Assembly (NCBI GenBank): GCA_905236675.1
Contig: CAJOND010000040.1
Coordinates: 1 to 64,000 of the forward strand
Origin: Candidatus Rifleibacteriota bacterium
GTDB lineage: Bacteria > Muiribacteriota > Ozemobacteria > Ozemobacterales > Ozemobacteraceae
DNA length: 64,000 nt
Direction: 5' to 3'
Of the stretch, positions 1-9,087 are shown piece by piece; within the stretch, counting starts at the first letter, position 1, and every line of letters begins with the position of its first letter. The notes beneath the pieces are model-generated. The model was not told the origin of the DNA. It searched no databases and saw only the letters and a list, made by a program, of their open reading frames with translations. The position numbers and the translations under genes are program-made.

Positions 1-22
1 TTTTTAAAAATTTAAATCAAAA

Positions 23-70
23 TTGCAGGACTAAATGCAATTTCTATTTTTGCAGAACTAAACGCAATTT
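23..70. repeat. Pair of 21-base imperfect direct repeats
   Basis: Two copies of TTGCAGRACTAAAYGCAATTT lie at 23-43 and 50-70, differing at two positions and separated by 6 bases. They sit upstream of the promoter of the first pseudopilin gene. The spacing of 27 bases between copies is not a whole number of helical turns. They could be regulator binding sites or a chance local duplication; the role is unknown. Confidence 0.45.
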
Positions 71-145
71 AACTTGCATTTACTTTTGCAATTAACATTA
101 TCTATTCAACAAAGATATTACTTCTAGTTTATATATTCATATTTA

Positions 146-154
146 TGATATAAT
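146..154 (+). promoter_or_regulatory. Extended -10 promoter of the pseudopilin operon
   Basis: TGATATAAT is a perfect extended -10 element (TG, one base, TATAAT). No convincing -35 is seen 17 bases upstream, as is common for extended -10 promoters. Transcription would begin near 161, about 15 bases before the first pseudopilin ATG. In AT-rich DNA such matches also arise by chance. Confidence 0.4.
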
Positions 155-175
155 AAATATGAGTGGTACAATAAT

Positions 176-877
176 ATGAAACTTCCTAAAAATAACAATA
201 GAAAAGCTTTTACTTTACTAGAAGTAATTTGTGTTTTAATAATTATTTCTATTGTCAGCAGTATTGCTCTTCCTGCTTTAGATAACTTTTATTCTTCCGA
301 TCGCTGTAAGGCAGAAGCTTCTATTTTTGTTTCTAATGTGAGATTTGCGAAATATGAAGCTATGCAAGATAACTGTTTAATTAGACTTGTTTTTTCACCT
401 GAAAATGATATTAATAGTGGAAATATTTTTAAAATAGAAAAATTTATAGTAGCACAGTTGCTATATAATAATGAAATTGAAGACACTTATTTTGATATAG
501 ATGAAGTAATTATTAATAATAGAGTCATTGATAACGATAATGAAAATTCTGTTTCTCAAGATTATGATAGCATTGATTGGATTAATATTGGGGAATATGA
601 TGAAATACAAATAAATTCAACTGTAGAAGTTGATATATCTTCAGTGAATTTAGCGAAAAAAAATAATTTAATGGTAATATATTTTAAACCAGATGGTTTT
701 TTATATGATGCTAATAATGATAAAATATCCGAACAAAGAATTATTTTCAAATATGGTAATTCTGCAATAGCTGTTGATATTAACGCTTTAGGGGTAATTA
801 GTTCTGAAGCTATACCTAGCGATGAAAATGAGTTTGATGATAAAGACGAAAAAGAAGAAGATGAAAACGAAGATTAA
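176..877 (+). CDS. GspH/FimT-like type II pseudopilin
   Basis: A 233-residue minor pseudopilin. The N-terminus is a class III prepilin signal: a short basic leader, then AFTLLEV with the conserved Glu at +5 and a hydrophobic helix of about 20 residues (IISIVSSIALP). The residue before the predicted cleavage site is Ala, not the usual Gly, so processing may be altered. The rest is a globular periplasmic domain ending in a very acidic tail (DDKDEKEEDENED). GspH and FimT proteins form the tip of type II secretion pseudopili or type IV pili. Two further pseudopilin-type genes follow on the same strand, in the H-J-K order of secretion operons. Family assignment rests on the N-terminus and context. 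Confidence 0.75.
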   Translation: MKLPKNNNRKAFTLLEVICVLIIISIVSSIALPALDNFYSSDRCKAEASIFVSNVRFAKYEAMQDNCLIRLVFSPENDINSGNIFKIEKFIVAQLLYNNEIEDTYFDIDEVIINNRVIDNDNENSVSQDYDSIDWINIGEYDEIQINSTVEVDISSVNLAKKNNLMVIYFKPDGFLYDANNDKISEQRIIFKYGNSAIAVDINALGVISSEAIPSDENEFDDKDEKEEDENED

Positions 878-984
878 GATATAATAATTTAAATATGAAT
901 AAAATCAGATTCAGATTTAATACATTAAAATATTTATTTTTTGAATTATATTATTATCTTAACTTTTCTTCGCGGAGATAATAA

Positions 985-1539
985 ATGATTTTGATTTTTA
1001 AAAAAGCGAACAGAGGTTTTACTTTGACAGAAGTACTTATTGCTACTATTGTAATGAGTATGATTATGGGTTCTGTTTTGGCTTTTGTTCAGTATAGCGG
1101 AGAAATCTGGCATAAAGGTAATGAAAAAGTATCAACACAGAATTATTCAAGAATGGCTTTTGAGTTATTGAAACAAGATCTTTTACAGGCAATAAAAATT
1201 ACTTATCCAAAATCATTAGAGATTACAAGAAGAAAAATCAAGTATCAGACAATAGATGCTAAAACATCTAAAATAGCATTAAATTCTGTTGAATTATCAG
1301 AAGATAATACTCTTATAAGATATAAAAAATTAAATGATGCTGCTCCGGCAGTTTCATCTGAACCAATGAGATTGGCTAGAAACGTCAAATATTTTGGAGT
1401 TAAACGTATTTCTAAACGTACTTTTGAAATATACCTGCAAATAAATGGAGCAGAATATGAAGATCAAGATGGCAATATAGCTTCTGACACAATAAGTAGC
1501 GAAAGTATGATTCTGATTGCTCCTGGAGTGAGTGAATGA
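985..1539 (+). CDS. GspJ/PilW-like pseudopilin
   Basis: A 184-residue minor pseudopilin with a canonical prepilin cleavage site, RG then FTLTEVLIA, with Glu at +5, followed by a hydrophobic helix. The segment after the helix (FVQYSGEIWHKGNEKV then SRMAFELLKQDLLQA) has the W/L-rich pattern typical of GspJ and PilW. GGAGATAATAA before the ATG gives a good ribosome site. It is 107 bases downstream of the GspH-like gene and its stop overlaps the next start, so all three probably form one operon. It would assemble with the neighbouring pseudopilins at a fibre tip in the inner membrane or periplasm. Confidence 0.75.
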   Translation: MILIFKKANRGFTLTEVLIATIVMSMIMGSVLAFVQYSGEIWHKGNEKVSTQNYSRMAFELLKQDLLQAIKITYPKSLEITRRKIKYQTIDAKTSKIALNSVELSEDNTLIRYKKLNDAAPAVSSEPMRLARNVKYFGVKRISKRTFEIYLQINGAEYEDQDGNIASDTISSESMILIAPGVSE

Positions 1540-2240
1540 GATTGGATTTGAGAAATGAAGTTATGATGAAATTAAATAAAAAGAAAGGATCTATAGGCAT
1601 AACGATGGTTATGCTGGTTTTCTGTCTGCTAATGTCTGTTTCGATGGCTTACCATAAAACTATCCAGACAGAGAGCCTTATACAAAATAATGCGGATTAT
1701 TCTGACAGAGCAGTAGATGCCGCTTTTTCCGGAATTAATTATGCTATGGCTGAAATTCAATCTTACAAAAAAGTATTTTCTACAGGTCATGTATATTTTG
1801 TTAATTCATCAATAACAATGGGAACTGATGATACAAATAAGGGAAGTAATTGGATAAGCTTATCTTCTTCTGCAACTTTTGAAAAATATTATGATGAAGA
1901 TAGAGTAGTTCCGGAAAGTCCAAATGAAAACGAGAAAATACCTCCTTACAGATTCAAAGTTGCTTGTAATACTGATTCTTATTTTGAAAATGACGGTAAA
2001 AAATGTATATTAATAAAATCTTATGGAGATTATTTTAAATATGAAGGCAATACATCGGTTGCTACCTATTCAGCGCAAATAATGGCTGAATGTATCATAG
2101 AAACAGATACAAGAACAATTAAACTGAAAAGATACAGGAAGATGAAACCACAAATATATTTTGTAAATGGATCTGAATATGTTGTTGAGGATTTTTATAG
2201 TTTCACGAAAAGTGATTTTTTAAAAGATAAGGGTGACTAA
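1536..2240 (+). CDS. GspK/PilX-like minor pseudopilin
   Basis: A 234-residue protein with a short basic leader (KLNKKKGSIGIT) and one hydrophobic helix (MVMLVFCLLMSVSMAY), followed by a periplasmic domain. The form K-K-G-S without a +5 Glu is the signature of GspK and PilX N-termini, which cap the pseudopilus. The ATG at 1536 overlaps the previous stop and has GGAG nearby. An alternative start at 1563 (MMKLNKKKG) would give a more standard leader length. It ends the three-gene pseudopilin operon. Confidence 0.65.
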   Translation: MRLDLRNEVMMKLNKKKGSIGITMVMLVFCLLMSVSMAYHKTIQTESLIQNNADYSDRAVDAAFSGINYAMAEIQSYKKVFSTGHVYFVNSSITMGTDDTNKGSNWISLSSSATFEKYYDEDRVVPESPNENEKIPPYRFKVACNTDSYFENDGKKCILIKSYGDYFKYEGNTSVATYSAQIMAECIIETDTRTIKLKRYRKMKPQIYFVNGSEYVVEDFYSFTKSDFLKDKGD

Positions 2241-2268
2241 TAAAAAGATATATTCTAGGAGAGAAGAA

Positions 2269-2547
2269 ATGAATGAAGAAAAAGTAGTTGTTACTGTTTT
2301 AGGGCTTAACAAGCCTGGGATTCTGGCTGGAATTACAAAAGCTATTGCAGATTCCAACGTTAGTATTGAAGACGTTAGTCAGAAGATAATGCAAGGATAT
2401 TTTGCACTTATGATGATAACAGAACTTTCAACGGCAAACTGTAATTTTGAAGAGTTTCAGAATCGTATGCAGGAAGCAGCTGCTAAACTAGATGTTAAAA
2501 TCTTTATTCAACACGAAGAAGTTTTTAAGGTTCAGCATAGACTGTAA
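2269..2547 (+). CDS. ACT-domain protein (UPF0237)
   Basis: A 92-residue single-domain ACT protein. VVVTVLGLNKPGILAGITKAIAD is the classic first strand, ligand loop and first helix, with the GLNKPGI turn that often binds amino acids. I chose the ATG at 2269 because AGGAG lies just upstream; a longer frame from 2233 has no ribosome site. It is directly followed by a PFL-family gene, and the ACT plus PFL pair is conserved in many bacteria and archaea. It probably senses a small ligand for the partner protein; neither ligand nor reaction can be read from the sequence. Confidence 0.9.
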   Translation: MNEEKVVVTVLGLNKPGILAGITKAIADSNVSIEDVSQKIMQGYFALMMITELSTANCNFEEFQNRMQEAAAKLDVKIFIQHEEVFKVQHRL

Positions 2548-2565
2548 TAGATAAGGTGCAAAAAT

Positions 2566-3927
2566 ATGTATTTTTCATTAGATGAAGTTATAGATACAAT
2601 TAGAGCGGTTGGGGAAGAAACCTTTGATATACGAACTATTACCTGTGGCATAAACCTTATGAGTTGTGCAGATTCAGATGTAGATAAATGTGCTGATAAA
2701 GTTTATGATAAAGTAGTGACAACAGCTAAGGATTTGGTTCCTACTGCAAGAAAACTAGAAAAAAGTTATGGTGTTCCTATTGTAAATAAAAGGGTTTCGG
2801 TAAGCCCTGTTTCTTTTTTGGCAAGTGCGTTTACAAAACCTACGGCTGTTCCTATTGCAAAGGCCTTAGATAAAGCTGCTAAAGAACTAGGCATAGACTA
2901 TATAGCAGGTTTTTCCAGTCTTATACCTAAAGGAATAAATAAAGGCGACCAGATATTGTTGGATTCTATTGCTGAAGCTTTATGCACTACAGATAGAGTT
3001 TGTTCAAGTGTAAATGTTGGTAGTTCCAAAGCAGGAATAAACATGGATGGCGTTTTTAGAATGGCGCAAATAGTTAAAGAGGTTTCTCTAAAAACTGCCG
3101 ATAAAAACGGTTTGGGCTGTGCTAAACTTGTGGTTTTCTGCAATGCAGTTGAAGACAATCCATTTGTTGCAGGTTCATTTTTAGGACCTGGAGAACCTGA
3201 ATCTATTCTGAATGTTGGGATTTCTGGTCCTGGAGTCGTTAGAGCTGCACTTGCCGAATCAAAAGATCTGGATATGGGAGGTCTCTCAGAACTGATTAAA
3301 AAAATAAGTTTCAAAATAACTAGAACTGGAGATTTAATAGGTAGAGAAGCTTCAAAAATGATGGGTATACCTTTTGGTATTATAGATTTGTCGTTAGCTC
3401 CTACACCTGCCGAAGGCGATTCTATTTCAGATATTTTGGAATTGATGGGTTTGGAAAGCACTGGCTGTCATGGTACTACTGCTGCTTTGGCAATGCTTAA
3501 TGATGCTGTTAAAAAAGGTGGAATGATGGCGGCTACTTATGCTGGTGGCTTGTCTGGAGCTTTTATTCCATTAACAGAAGATAGCGGAATGTGCAAAGCT
3601 GTTGAGAACAATTCTCTTTGTATTCAAAAACTTGAAGCAATGACCTGTGTTTGTTCTGTAGGACTTGATATGATTGCTATTCCTGGTGATACTTCAGAAG
3701 ATATTATAGCGGGAATAATAGCAGATGAAGCAGCTATTGGCATGATAAACAATAAAACAACTGCTGCCCGTTTGATTCCTGTTCCAGGAAAGAAAGCTGG
3801 CGAATACGTTGATTTCGGTGGTCTGTTAGGAAAAGGTCCCATAATTGATGTAGAAAGACATTCACCATCAGTTTTCGTTCGCCGAGGCGGACGTATTCCT
3901 GCACCAGTTCATTCAATGAAAAACTGA
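2566..3927 (+). CDS. PFL family protein (UPF0210/DUF711)
   Basis: A 453-residue protein matching the PFL/UPF0210 family along its whole length. The N-terminus MYFSLDEVIDTIRAVGEE and the FDIRTITCGINLMSC segment are characteristic, and the length is normal. Members have a glycyl-radical-enzyme-like fold, but no biochemical role is firmly established. It follows the ACT gene by 18 bases and is almost certainly co-transcribed with it. No disruption is seen. The family call is secure; the function is unknown. Confidence 0.9.
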   Translation: MYFSLDEVIDTIRAVGEETFDIRTITCGINLMSCADSDVDKCADKVYDKVVTTAKDLVPTARKLEKSYGVPIVNKRVSVSPVSFLASAFTKPTAVPIAKALDKAAKELGIDYIAGFSSLIPKGINKGDQILLDSIAEALCTTDRVCSSVNVGSSKAGINMDGVFRMAQIVKEVSLKTADKNGLGCAKLVVFCNAVEDNPFVAGSFLGPGEPESILNVGISGPGVVRAALAESKDLDMGGLSELIKKISFKITRTGDLIGREASKMMGIPFGIIDLSLAPTPAEGDSISDILELMGLESTGCHGTTAALAMLNDAVKKGGMMAATYAGGLSGAFIPLTEDSGMCKAVENNSLCIQKLEAMTCVCSVGLDMIAIPGDTSEDIIAGIIADEAAIGMINNKTTAARLIPVPGKKAGEYVDFGGLLGKGPIIDVERHSPSVFVRRGGRIPAPVHSMKN

Positions 3928-3958
3928 TTTACCACCAATCACCAATCACTAACCCCAC

Positions 3959-3975
3959 GCCAAGCTTTGCTTGGC
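3959..3975. terminator. Short hairpin between convergent genes
   Basis: GCCAAGC-TTT-GCTTGGC is a perfect 7-base-pair stem with a 3-base loop. It lies 32 bases after the PFL stop and 78 bases before the stop of the convergent chemoreceptor gene, where a terminator is expected. The downstream tract on the plus strand is pyrimidine-rich but not a clean T run, so termination strength is uncertain. The rest of the 125-base gap is low-complexity CACCAATCAC-type sequence. Confidence 0.45.
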
Positions 3976-4052
3976 TATTCTCTGCTCTTCTTTAATCTCC
4001 TTTTTTGGTCTTATGACTTATATCTTTTATCTTATATCTTTAACCTTAATAA

Positions 4053-5759
4053 TTACATTCTTATTTCGTTTGTATTTTTTATAGTAAATCTAGATACCAA
4101 CAAATGTAATTCATCAGCTAAAGTGGCAAGATCTTCTGTTGCATTTGAAATTTGAGAAACTGTTGTTGATTGTTGTTCAACAGAAGTTGCAACTATTCCA
4201 AGACGTTCTGTTGTATTTTTGGTCAATTTAGTAATATCTTCTATTGTTTTTGCCATAACGAGAGAATCTTCTGATTGTTCTGATGAAATTTTACTTATTT
4301 CAGTAATCTTTTTGTTAACATTATTAACATTTTCTATGATTTTATCTAAGCTAATAGAAACATCTCTAATAATACGAATACCATCATCAACTCTTCCGCG
4401 GCCCAAAGTCATTGAATCTGCTGCATTCTGAGTTTTTGTCAAAATGTTTTCTATTCTTGTTTGAATAGCTTCTGCTGCTTCTGCAGATTCTTCAGCTAAT
4501 TTTCTAACTTCATCTGCAACTACAGTAAAACCTTTACCTTGTTCACCAGCTCTAGCTGCTTCAATAGCTGCATTTAATGCCAATAAGTTGGTTTGGCTTG
4601 CTATAGCTGTAATTGTATTTACTATTTCATTAATTTGTAGCGATGCTGAATTTAGGTCCAAAATAACCTGGGTTGCTATATCAACAGATTCTTTTATCTT
4701 ACCTATCATGTCAACAGATTTTTTAACTGTTCTTCCGCCACTATCGGCAACTTGGGTGGTTGTTAATGCTGCTTCAACAGCAGTTGCAGCAAGAGATGCA
4801 ACTTTTTGAGCTGATTCAGAAAAACTTTCTACAGAACTAGTTGTCTTTTCAAGATTATCTGATATTTCAAGAGAGGATTTGTTAATATCATTTACGTTCT
4901 TAGAGATATCTGAAAGGTTGGCTGCTGATTCTACAGATGCAGAGCTCAACTGCTGTGAATTTGTTGCTAAGTTGTCACTTGTTTCAAGTACTTTTGAAAT
5001 CATGTCACAAATACAAGCAAGCATCTGATTAAAGCTTTCACCTACGTATTTAAATTCATCCCTATTTCGTTTAACGTTTAATCTTACGTTTAGAATACCC
5101 TTCTCTGCTTCTGCCATTGCTTTTACAAGTTTAAAAAGAGGATTGGATATACTTCTTAATAAAGAGATTATAAAGAATAAACAAATACATGAAATAATAG
5201 ATGCGGAGAACCAGGTTAAATATCTAATGAAAGTAAATATCTTTTTTACTTCTTCATTTATATCTCTTACAGTGAATTGAGATAAGCTGCTGCTAAGATT
5301 AAAGCAATACTTATTTATTGATAAGCCTTTTGTAAATAACTCATTTTTTGAACCGTTTTTAACTTTTACGCACTCATCATAATAATTAGTTATTTCATTC
5401 GATATTTGTTTTAAGGTATCATCATAACCATTAATATTTGAATTTTTAAATTTTTTTACTAATTCATCATAAATATGATCTAATTCATTTTGTGAATTTG
5501 TTATTTCTTCAGATATATTTGCTTTTTCAGACTCGTCCGTCACTTTTGAATAGCTTATGACCCAACTAGTCACAAGATAAGTCTGGTTAGATAATTTTTG
5601 AGATTGCATTATAAGTTCGTTTATGTCGTCTTTAAGCAGGTCAATTTTTCTGTTTAAAGAAGTCAAATTGATATAATATAAACCAATAGTAATAATACAC
5701 GAAGTGAGAATTGTTAAAAGACTGATTGTTAATTTACTTTTAATGGAGAAAAGATTCAT
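4053..5759 (-). CDS. Methyl-accepting chemotaxis protein
   Basis: A 568-residue transmembrane chemoreceptor. It has an N-terminal membrane helix (about 8-30), a periplasmic helical sensor of about 150 residues resembling a four-helix bundle, a second membrane helix near 185-205, a HAMP domain (about 206-260), and a long cytoplasmic signalling coiled coil. The kinase-contact tip is intact: [20 protein letters not shown] followed by [17 protein letters not shown]. No C-terminal CheR/CheB-binding pentapeptide is present. It starts 6 bases after the dGTPase gene and probably shares its transcript. The ligand cannot be predicted. No che genes are in the window; in a piliated cell it may feed a pilus-control pathway. 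Confidence 0.95.
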   Translation of the reverse strand: MNLFSIKSKLTISLLTILTSCIITIGLYYINLTSLNRKIDLLKDDINELIMQSQKLSNQTYLVTSWVISYSKVTDESEKANISEEITNSQNELDHIYDELVKKFKNSNINGYDDTLKQISNEITNYYDECVKVKNGSKNELFTKGLSINKYCFNLSSSLSQFTVRDINEEVKKIFTFIRYLTWFSASIISCICLFFIISLLRSISNPLFKLVKAMAEAEKGILNVRLNVKRNRDEFKYVGESFNQMLACICDMISKVLETSDNLATNSQQLSSASVESAANLSDISKNVNDINKSSLEISDNLEKTTSSVESFSESAQKVASLAATAVEAALTTTQVADSGGRTVKKSVDMIGKIKESVDIATQVILDLNSASLQINEIVNTITAIASQTNLLALNAAIEAARAGEQGKGFTVVADEVRKLAEESAEAAEAIQTRIENILTKTQNAADSMTLGRGRVDDGIRIIRDVSISLDKIIENVNNVNKKITEISKISSEQSEDSLVMAKTIEDITKLTKNTTERLGIVATSVEQQSTTVSQISNATEDLATLADELHLLVSRFTIKNTNEIRM

Positions 5760-5765
5760 TTTGCT

Positions 5766-6851
5766 TTATAACTCCATTTTATTATTAGCCTTGCTAGGAA
5801 TTGAAAAATAATGTGGCATAAATATTTCTTGAAAACGTCTCAATGCAAAATCATCTGTCATTCCAGCTAAATAATCAACTAAGGTTCTATTAAAGCTTTG
5901 ATTATCTGGAAGCTTGTGTTTTATATTATTTAATAAATCGTCAGGGTGTTTAATATACCATTCTGCTATTTCTCTAAGTAAATTTTTAGCTTTTTGCACA
6001 GCATTATTGATTTCTGGTCTTGTATACACATCTTTATATAGAAATTTTTTTAGCTCTTCGGTAGCTTCGCCGATTTCGGAACTCATTCTGATTAAATCAC
6101 TTTCATAACTGTTTGAAACTATATCTCTGACCATTGTGTGAATACGAACAGAATGTCTATTTCCCAATAATTTTAAAGGTTCTTTAGGAAGTTCTTCCTG
6201 TGTAATGACTCCAGCCCTGATAGCATCATCTATATCGTGATTTAAATAAGCTACTAAATCTGAAATACGAACAACTTGAGCTTCAACTGTTAATGGTTTA
6301 GTATCTTCTGAAAATGTAGCGGAACCATCTCTACCTTTACTGTGCTTTAATATGCCATCAATGACTTCTTTAGTAAGATTCAAACCTTGCCCATCTTTTT
6401 CAAGGCGAGTAACTACTCTTACAGAATGACTTGCGTGATGAAAACCTGTTTCACTAATTTCATTTAAGACAGCTTCGCCACTATGACCAAATGGGGTATG
6501 ACCTAAGTCATGCCCCAAGGCTATAGCTTCGGTAAGGTCTTCATTTAAACCTAAACATCTGGAAATACAGCGTGCTGTGCATACTACTTCGAGAGTATGC
6601 GTCAATCTGGTTCTAAAGTGGTCATCTGTTGGCGATAAAAAAACCTGAGTCTTATGTTTTAATCTTCTAAAAGACTCACAATGAACAATTCGGTCTACAT
6701 CACGCTGGAAACAGGTTCTAATGAAGCAGTCTTTTTCAGGAAATTCGCGACCCTTGCTGTTTTTTGACAAACAAGCATACTTAGAAAGGGTCGCGGCTTC
6801 GTTTTCTTCGAATGCCAGCCGCAGTGAAGCGTTACTGGTTATTCCATTCAT
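5766..6851 (-). CDS. dgt: dGTPase-like HD-domain triphosphohydrolase
   Basis: A 361-residue deoxynucleoside triphosphate triphosphohydrolase that hydrolyses a dNTP, classically dGTP, to the nucleoside and tripolyphosphate. Seen motifs: SFRRLKHKTQVF, FRTRLTHTLEV with the first metal-binding His, and the HD pair in AIALGHDLGHTPFGH. The C-terminal segment LVDYLAGMTDDFALRRFQ is typical. Length fits the shorter dGTPase-like class. The start lies 8 bases after the phosphorylase stop, with GAGAA upstream. Pairing with a nucleoside phosphorylase suggests a deoxynucleotide salvage or degradation unit. Nucleotide preference is not certain. Confidence 0.9.
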   Translation of the reverse strand: MNGITSNASLRLAFEENEAATLSKYACLSKNSKGREFPEKDCFIRTCFQRDVDRIVHCESFRRLKHKTQVFLSPTDDHFRTRLTHTLEVVCTARCISRCLGLNEDLTEAIALGHDLGHTPFGHSGEAVLNEISETGFHHASHSVRVVTRLEKDGQGLNLTKEVIDGILKHSKGRDGSATFSEDTKPLTVEAQVVRISDLVAYLNHDIDDAIRAGVITQEELPKEPLKLLGNRHSVRIHTMVRDIVSNSYESDLIRMSSEIGEATEELKKFLYKDVYTRPEINNAVQKAKNLLREIAEWYIKHPDDLLNNIKHKLPDNQSFNRTLVDYLAGMTDDFALRRFQEIFMPHYFSIPSKANNKMEL

Positions 6852-6859
6852 TTATTTTC

Positions 6860-8170
6860 TCAAGAACGAACTATGTCTAGGATTAGTTTTCTAGCTACAA
6901 CTTTTTCAGGAACAATTGTTATAGCTGCTCTTAAGCGTTCCATAGCTTTTTCGTTGTCTTTTCTTTCTGGATTTACATAAAGTTCAGCGATAACATCGCC
7001 AACTTTAACCTGATCGCCAACATGTTTAACAAGTTTTAGACCAACGGCCATATCGATCTTGTCTTCTTTTGTTTCACGACCAGCACCAAGCATCATTGCG
7101 GAAAGTCCAACTTCTTCGCACTGAATCTGGCTGATATAACCATCTTTGTCAGACTTCAATTCAACAGTCTTGGCTGCATGTGGCAATTTTGCATAATCTT
7201 TGATCATTGAAGAATCGCCACCTTGGAATTCAACCATTTCTATAAGTTTTTCAAATGCTTTACCATTCTTCAAAACTTCAATTACTTTATTTACAGCTTC
7301 TTCTTTTGTGAGTTTTGGATTTTCAAGCATTAAAGCTTCTGAACAGAGTTCTTTTATTAGGTTAGTGAAGCTTTCTGGGCCTCTGTAATGCAAAGTGTCG
7401 ATTGCTTCGATGATTTCGCAAGCATTGCCGACCATTTCGCCCAAAGGTTCATCCATATTGGTAAGAACAGCAGCAACTTTTCTGCCAGCCTGAGCACCAA
7501 TCTTAACCATAAGAGAAGCAAGTTTTCTTGCATCTTCAACAGTCTTCATAAATGCACCAGAACCAACTTTAACGTCTAATACTAAGCCTTTGTTGCAAAC
7601 AGCAAGTTTTTTAGACATAATAGAAGCTGCAATCAATGGAATTGAATCTACTGTTGCAGTAACGTCACGCAAAGCATACATTTTTTTATCTGCTGGAACA
7701 AGGTTACCGCTCTGACCAACAATAGCAAGACCAACTTTGTTGACTGCTTCAATAAATTTTTCGGAAGAAAGTTCAGTTGAGAACCCCTTAATAGCTTCAA
7801 GTTTGTCAATGGTTCCGCCAGTGTGCCCTAAACCACGACCAGACATTTTAGCTACCTTTAAGCCTAAGCAAGCAAGAACAGGACCTAATACCAGACTGGT
7901 CTTATCACCAACTCCACCAGTAGAATGTTTGTCGATAGTAAAGCCTTCAATGCCTTTAAGGTCAATAATATCGCCACTTGTTCTCATTACTTCTGTGAGC
8001 CAGTAGGTTTCTTCTTCGTCCATTCCCTTTAAGAATACTGCCATACAAAAAGCAGACATTTGATAATCAGGAACTGAACCATCAACATAACCCTTGACTA
8101 GTTCGGTAATTTCAGCTTGGGTAAGTTTGTGACCATCACGTTTTTTTCTAATAATGTCGTAAGTTCTCAT
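6860..8170 (-). CDS. deoA: Pyrimidine-nucleoside (thymidine) phosphorylase
   Basis: A 436-residue member of the thymidine/pyrimidine-nucleoside phosphorylase family, which cleaves thymidine or uridine with phosphate to base and (deoxy)ribose 1-phosphate. The family signature is clear: DKHSTGGVGDKTSLVLGP, then KMSGRGLGHTGGTIDKLE. The order is helical N-terminal domain, the phosphate-binding glycine-rich loop, and the C-terminal alpha/beta barrel-sandwich part. AAGGAAGGAAAGAG precedes the start. It is probably the first gene of a minus-strand operon with the dGTPase and chemoreceptor. Whether it is thymidine-specific (DeoA) or broader (Pdp) cannot be decided. Confidence 0.93.
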   Translation of the reverse strand: MRTYDIIRKKRDGHKLTQAEITELVKGYVDGSVPDYQMSAFCMAVFLKGMDEEETYWLTEVMRTSGDIIDLKGIEGFTIDKHSTGGVGDKTSLVLGPVLACLGLKVAKMSGRGLGHTGGTIDKLEAIKGFSTELSSEKFIEAVNKVGLAIVGQSGNLVPADKKMYALRDVTATVDSIPLIAASIMSKKLAVCNKGLVLDVKVGSGAFMKTVEDARKLASLMVKIGAQAGRKVAAVLTNMDEPLGEMVGNACEIIEAIDTLHYRGPESFTNLIKELCSEALMLENPKLTKEEAVNKVIEVLKNGKAFEKLIEMVEFQGGDSSMIKDYAKLPHAAKTVELKSDKDGYISQIQCEEVGLSAMMLGAGRETKEDKIDMAVGLKLVKHVGDQVKVGDVIAELYVNPERKDNEKAMERLRAAITIVPEKVVARKLILDIVRS

Positions 8171-8321
8171 TAAATTCTCTTTCCTTCCTTTTTTATTTAT
8201 AAGCTATAAGCTTTAATTCTCAATCTATAAGTCAGATATATAAGGCTTTATTACTAAGCCGTAGGCTCTTAAACACCAACCACTAATCACAACAATAATA
8301 ACCGCTTACTTTAGCAAGCAA

Positions 8322-8594
8322 TTATCTCTTAATTCTAAGCAATCTGATATGATTACAGAAATAACATCTTTCGAAGAATGTACAAAAAGCACATTTCCTT
8401 TGGAACTCTGTATTGTCAATTTTCATTGAATCAAAAGTCATACCAGTCATATTCCATTTTCCAAAATAATCTGTACCAAAACATTTTGGAAGTTCAGCAG
8501 GCTTTTTAACTGCTGCAGAAGCAGCAGGAGATGCTGGGGTTGTCGGTACTGCGGGTTTCATGCCTGGACCAACTATTGGTTTATGTATATCCAT
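8322..8594 (-). CDS. Small cysteine-rich protein, unknown
   Basis: A 90-residue protein I do not recognise. The first third is Pro/Ala-rich and looks disordered (PAVPTTPASPAASAAVKKP). The C-terminus holds CxxC-x5-CxxC (CAFC, then TFFER, then CYFC) followed by HIRLLRIKR, a plausible zinc-binding knuckle with a basic tail. There is no signal peptide, so it is probably cytoplasmic. GGAG lies 9 bases before the ATG and a plausible promoter lies upstream, supporting a real gene. A nucleic-acid-binding or redox role would be speculation. Confidence 0.7.
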   Translation of the reverse strand: MDIHKPIVGPGMKPAVPTTPASPAASAAVKKPAELPKCFGTDYFGKWNMTGMTFDSMKIDNTEFQRKCAFCTFFERCYFCNHIRLLRIKR

Positions 8595-8634
8595 TTAATT
8601 TACTCCATAAATTATTTCAAATGTAAGATTATTT

Positions 8635-8662
8635 ATAATACCACATTGAGACAAAGTTGCAA
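8635..8662 (-). promoter_or_regulatory. Putative promoter of the small Cys-rich protein gene
   Basis: On the minus strand TTGCAA (8657-8662) and TATTAT (8635-8640) are separated by 16 bases. They match sigma-70 -35 and -10 boxes at 4/6 and 5/6 positions and would start transcription about 35 bases before the ATG at 8594. Moderate match in AT-rich DNA. Confidence 0.35.
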
Positions 8663-8691
8663 CAATTTTAAAAAGGGCAAAAAGATAAAAT

Positions 8692-8994
8692 TTAATGAAA
8701 AAATTGATACAAAACAGGAATAGATATTGCCCAAATGAAAACACTGCATATAGCTATGATAAAACGTAACATAAACTTTGGAGTTCTCTTTACGTTCATG
8801 GAAAACCGGTAAACTACCAATCCTAATATAAGACTGATTATTAGCAAAATAATATCAAAAGTTTTTGAGTGTGCCAAAGATTGAAATAAACAGTTTATTG
8901 CTGATGAAAATAATATTATATCACAAAATGTAATGATAAATTCTAAACTGATAGATTTGAATGTTTTTGTTTCTTTTGTGTTTTCCATAGTCAT
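8692..8994 (-). CDS. Small integral membrane protein, unknown
   Basis: A 100-residue protein with a short polar N-terminus and three or four predicted membrane segments: about 17-37, 46-64 (FDIILLIISLILGLVVYRF) and 74-97 (MLRFIIAICSVFIWAISIPVLY). No catalytic motif is visible and I do not recognise the family. No clear ribosome site precedes the ATG. It lies between the small Cys-rich gene and the divergent TPR operon. It is a real gene by its strongly biased hydrophobic composition, but of unknown function. Confidence 0.6.
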   Translation of the reverse strand: MTMENTKETKTFKSISLEFIITFCDIILFSSAINCLFQSLAHSKTFDIILLIISLILGLVVYRFSMNVKRTPKFMLRFIIAICSVFIWAISIPVLYQFFH

Positions 8995-9087
8995 AAATTT
9001 TAACTTAATTTATTCTAAGATTCAATGTAAAAATTTAAAGCTTTTTTTTTCTATTTAAGCTATAATTAATCTAACTAGGTAAAAGTT

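Noticed and set aside
2233..2268. Longer N-terminus for the ACT-domain protein from 2233
   Set aside because: The extra 12 residues precede the AGGAG site for ATG 2269 and do not belong to the ACT fold.
2898..3461. 187-codon frame opposite the PFL gene
   Set aside because: It lies wholly antisense to a well-conserved protein and has a Ser/Pro-rich composition typical of shadow frames.
3928..4052. CACCAATCACCAATCAC stretch as a CRISPR or mobile-element end
   Set aside because: Only short, irregular units are present. A similar motif near 8270 is suggestive of a dispersed intergenic repeat but too weak to call.
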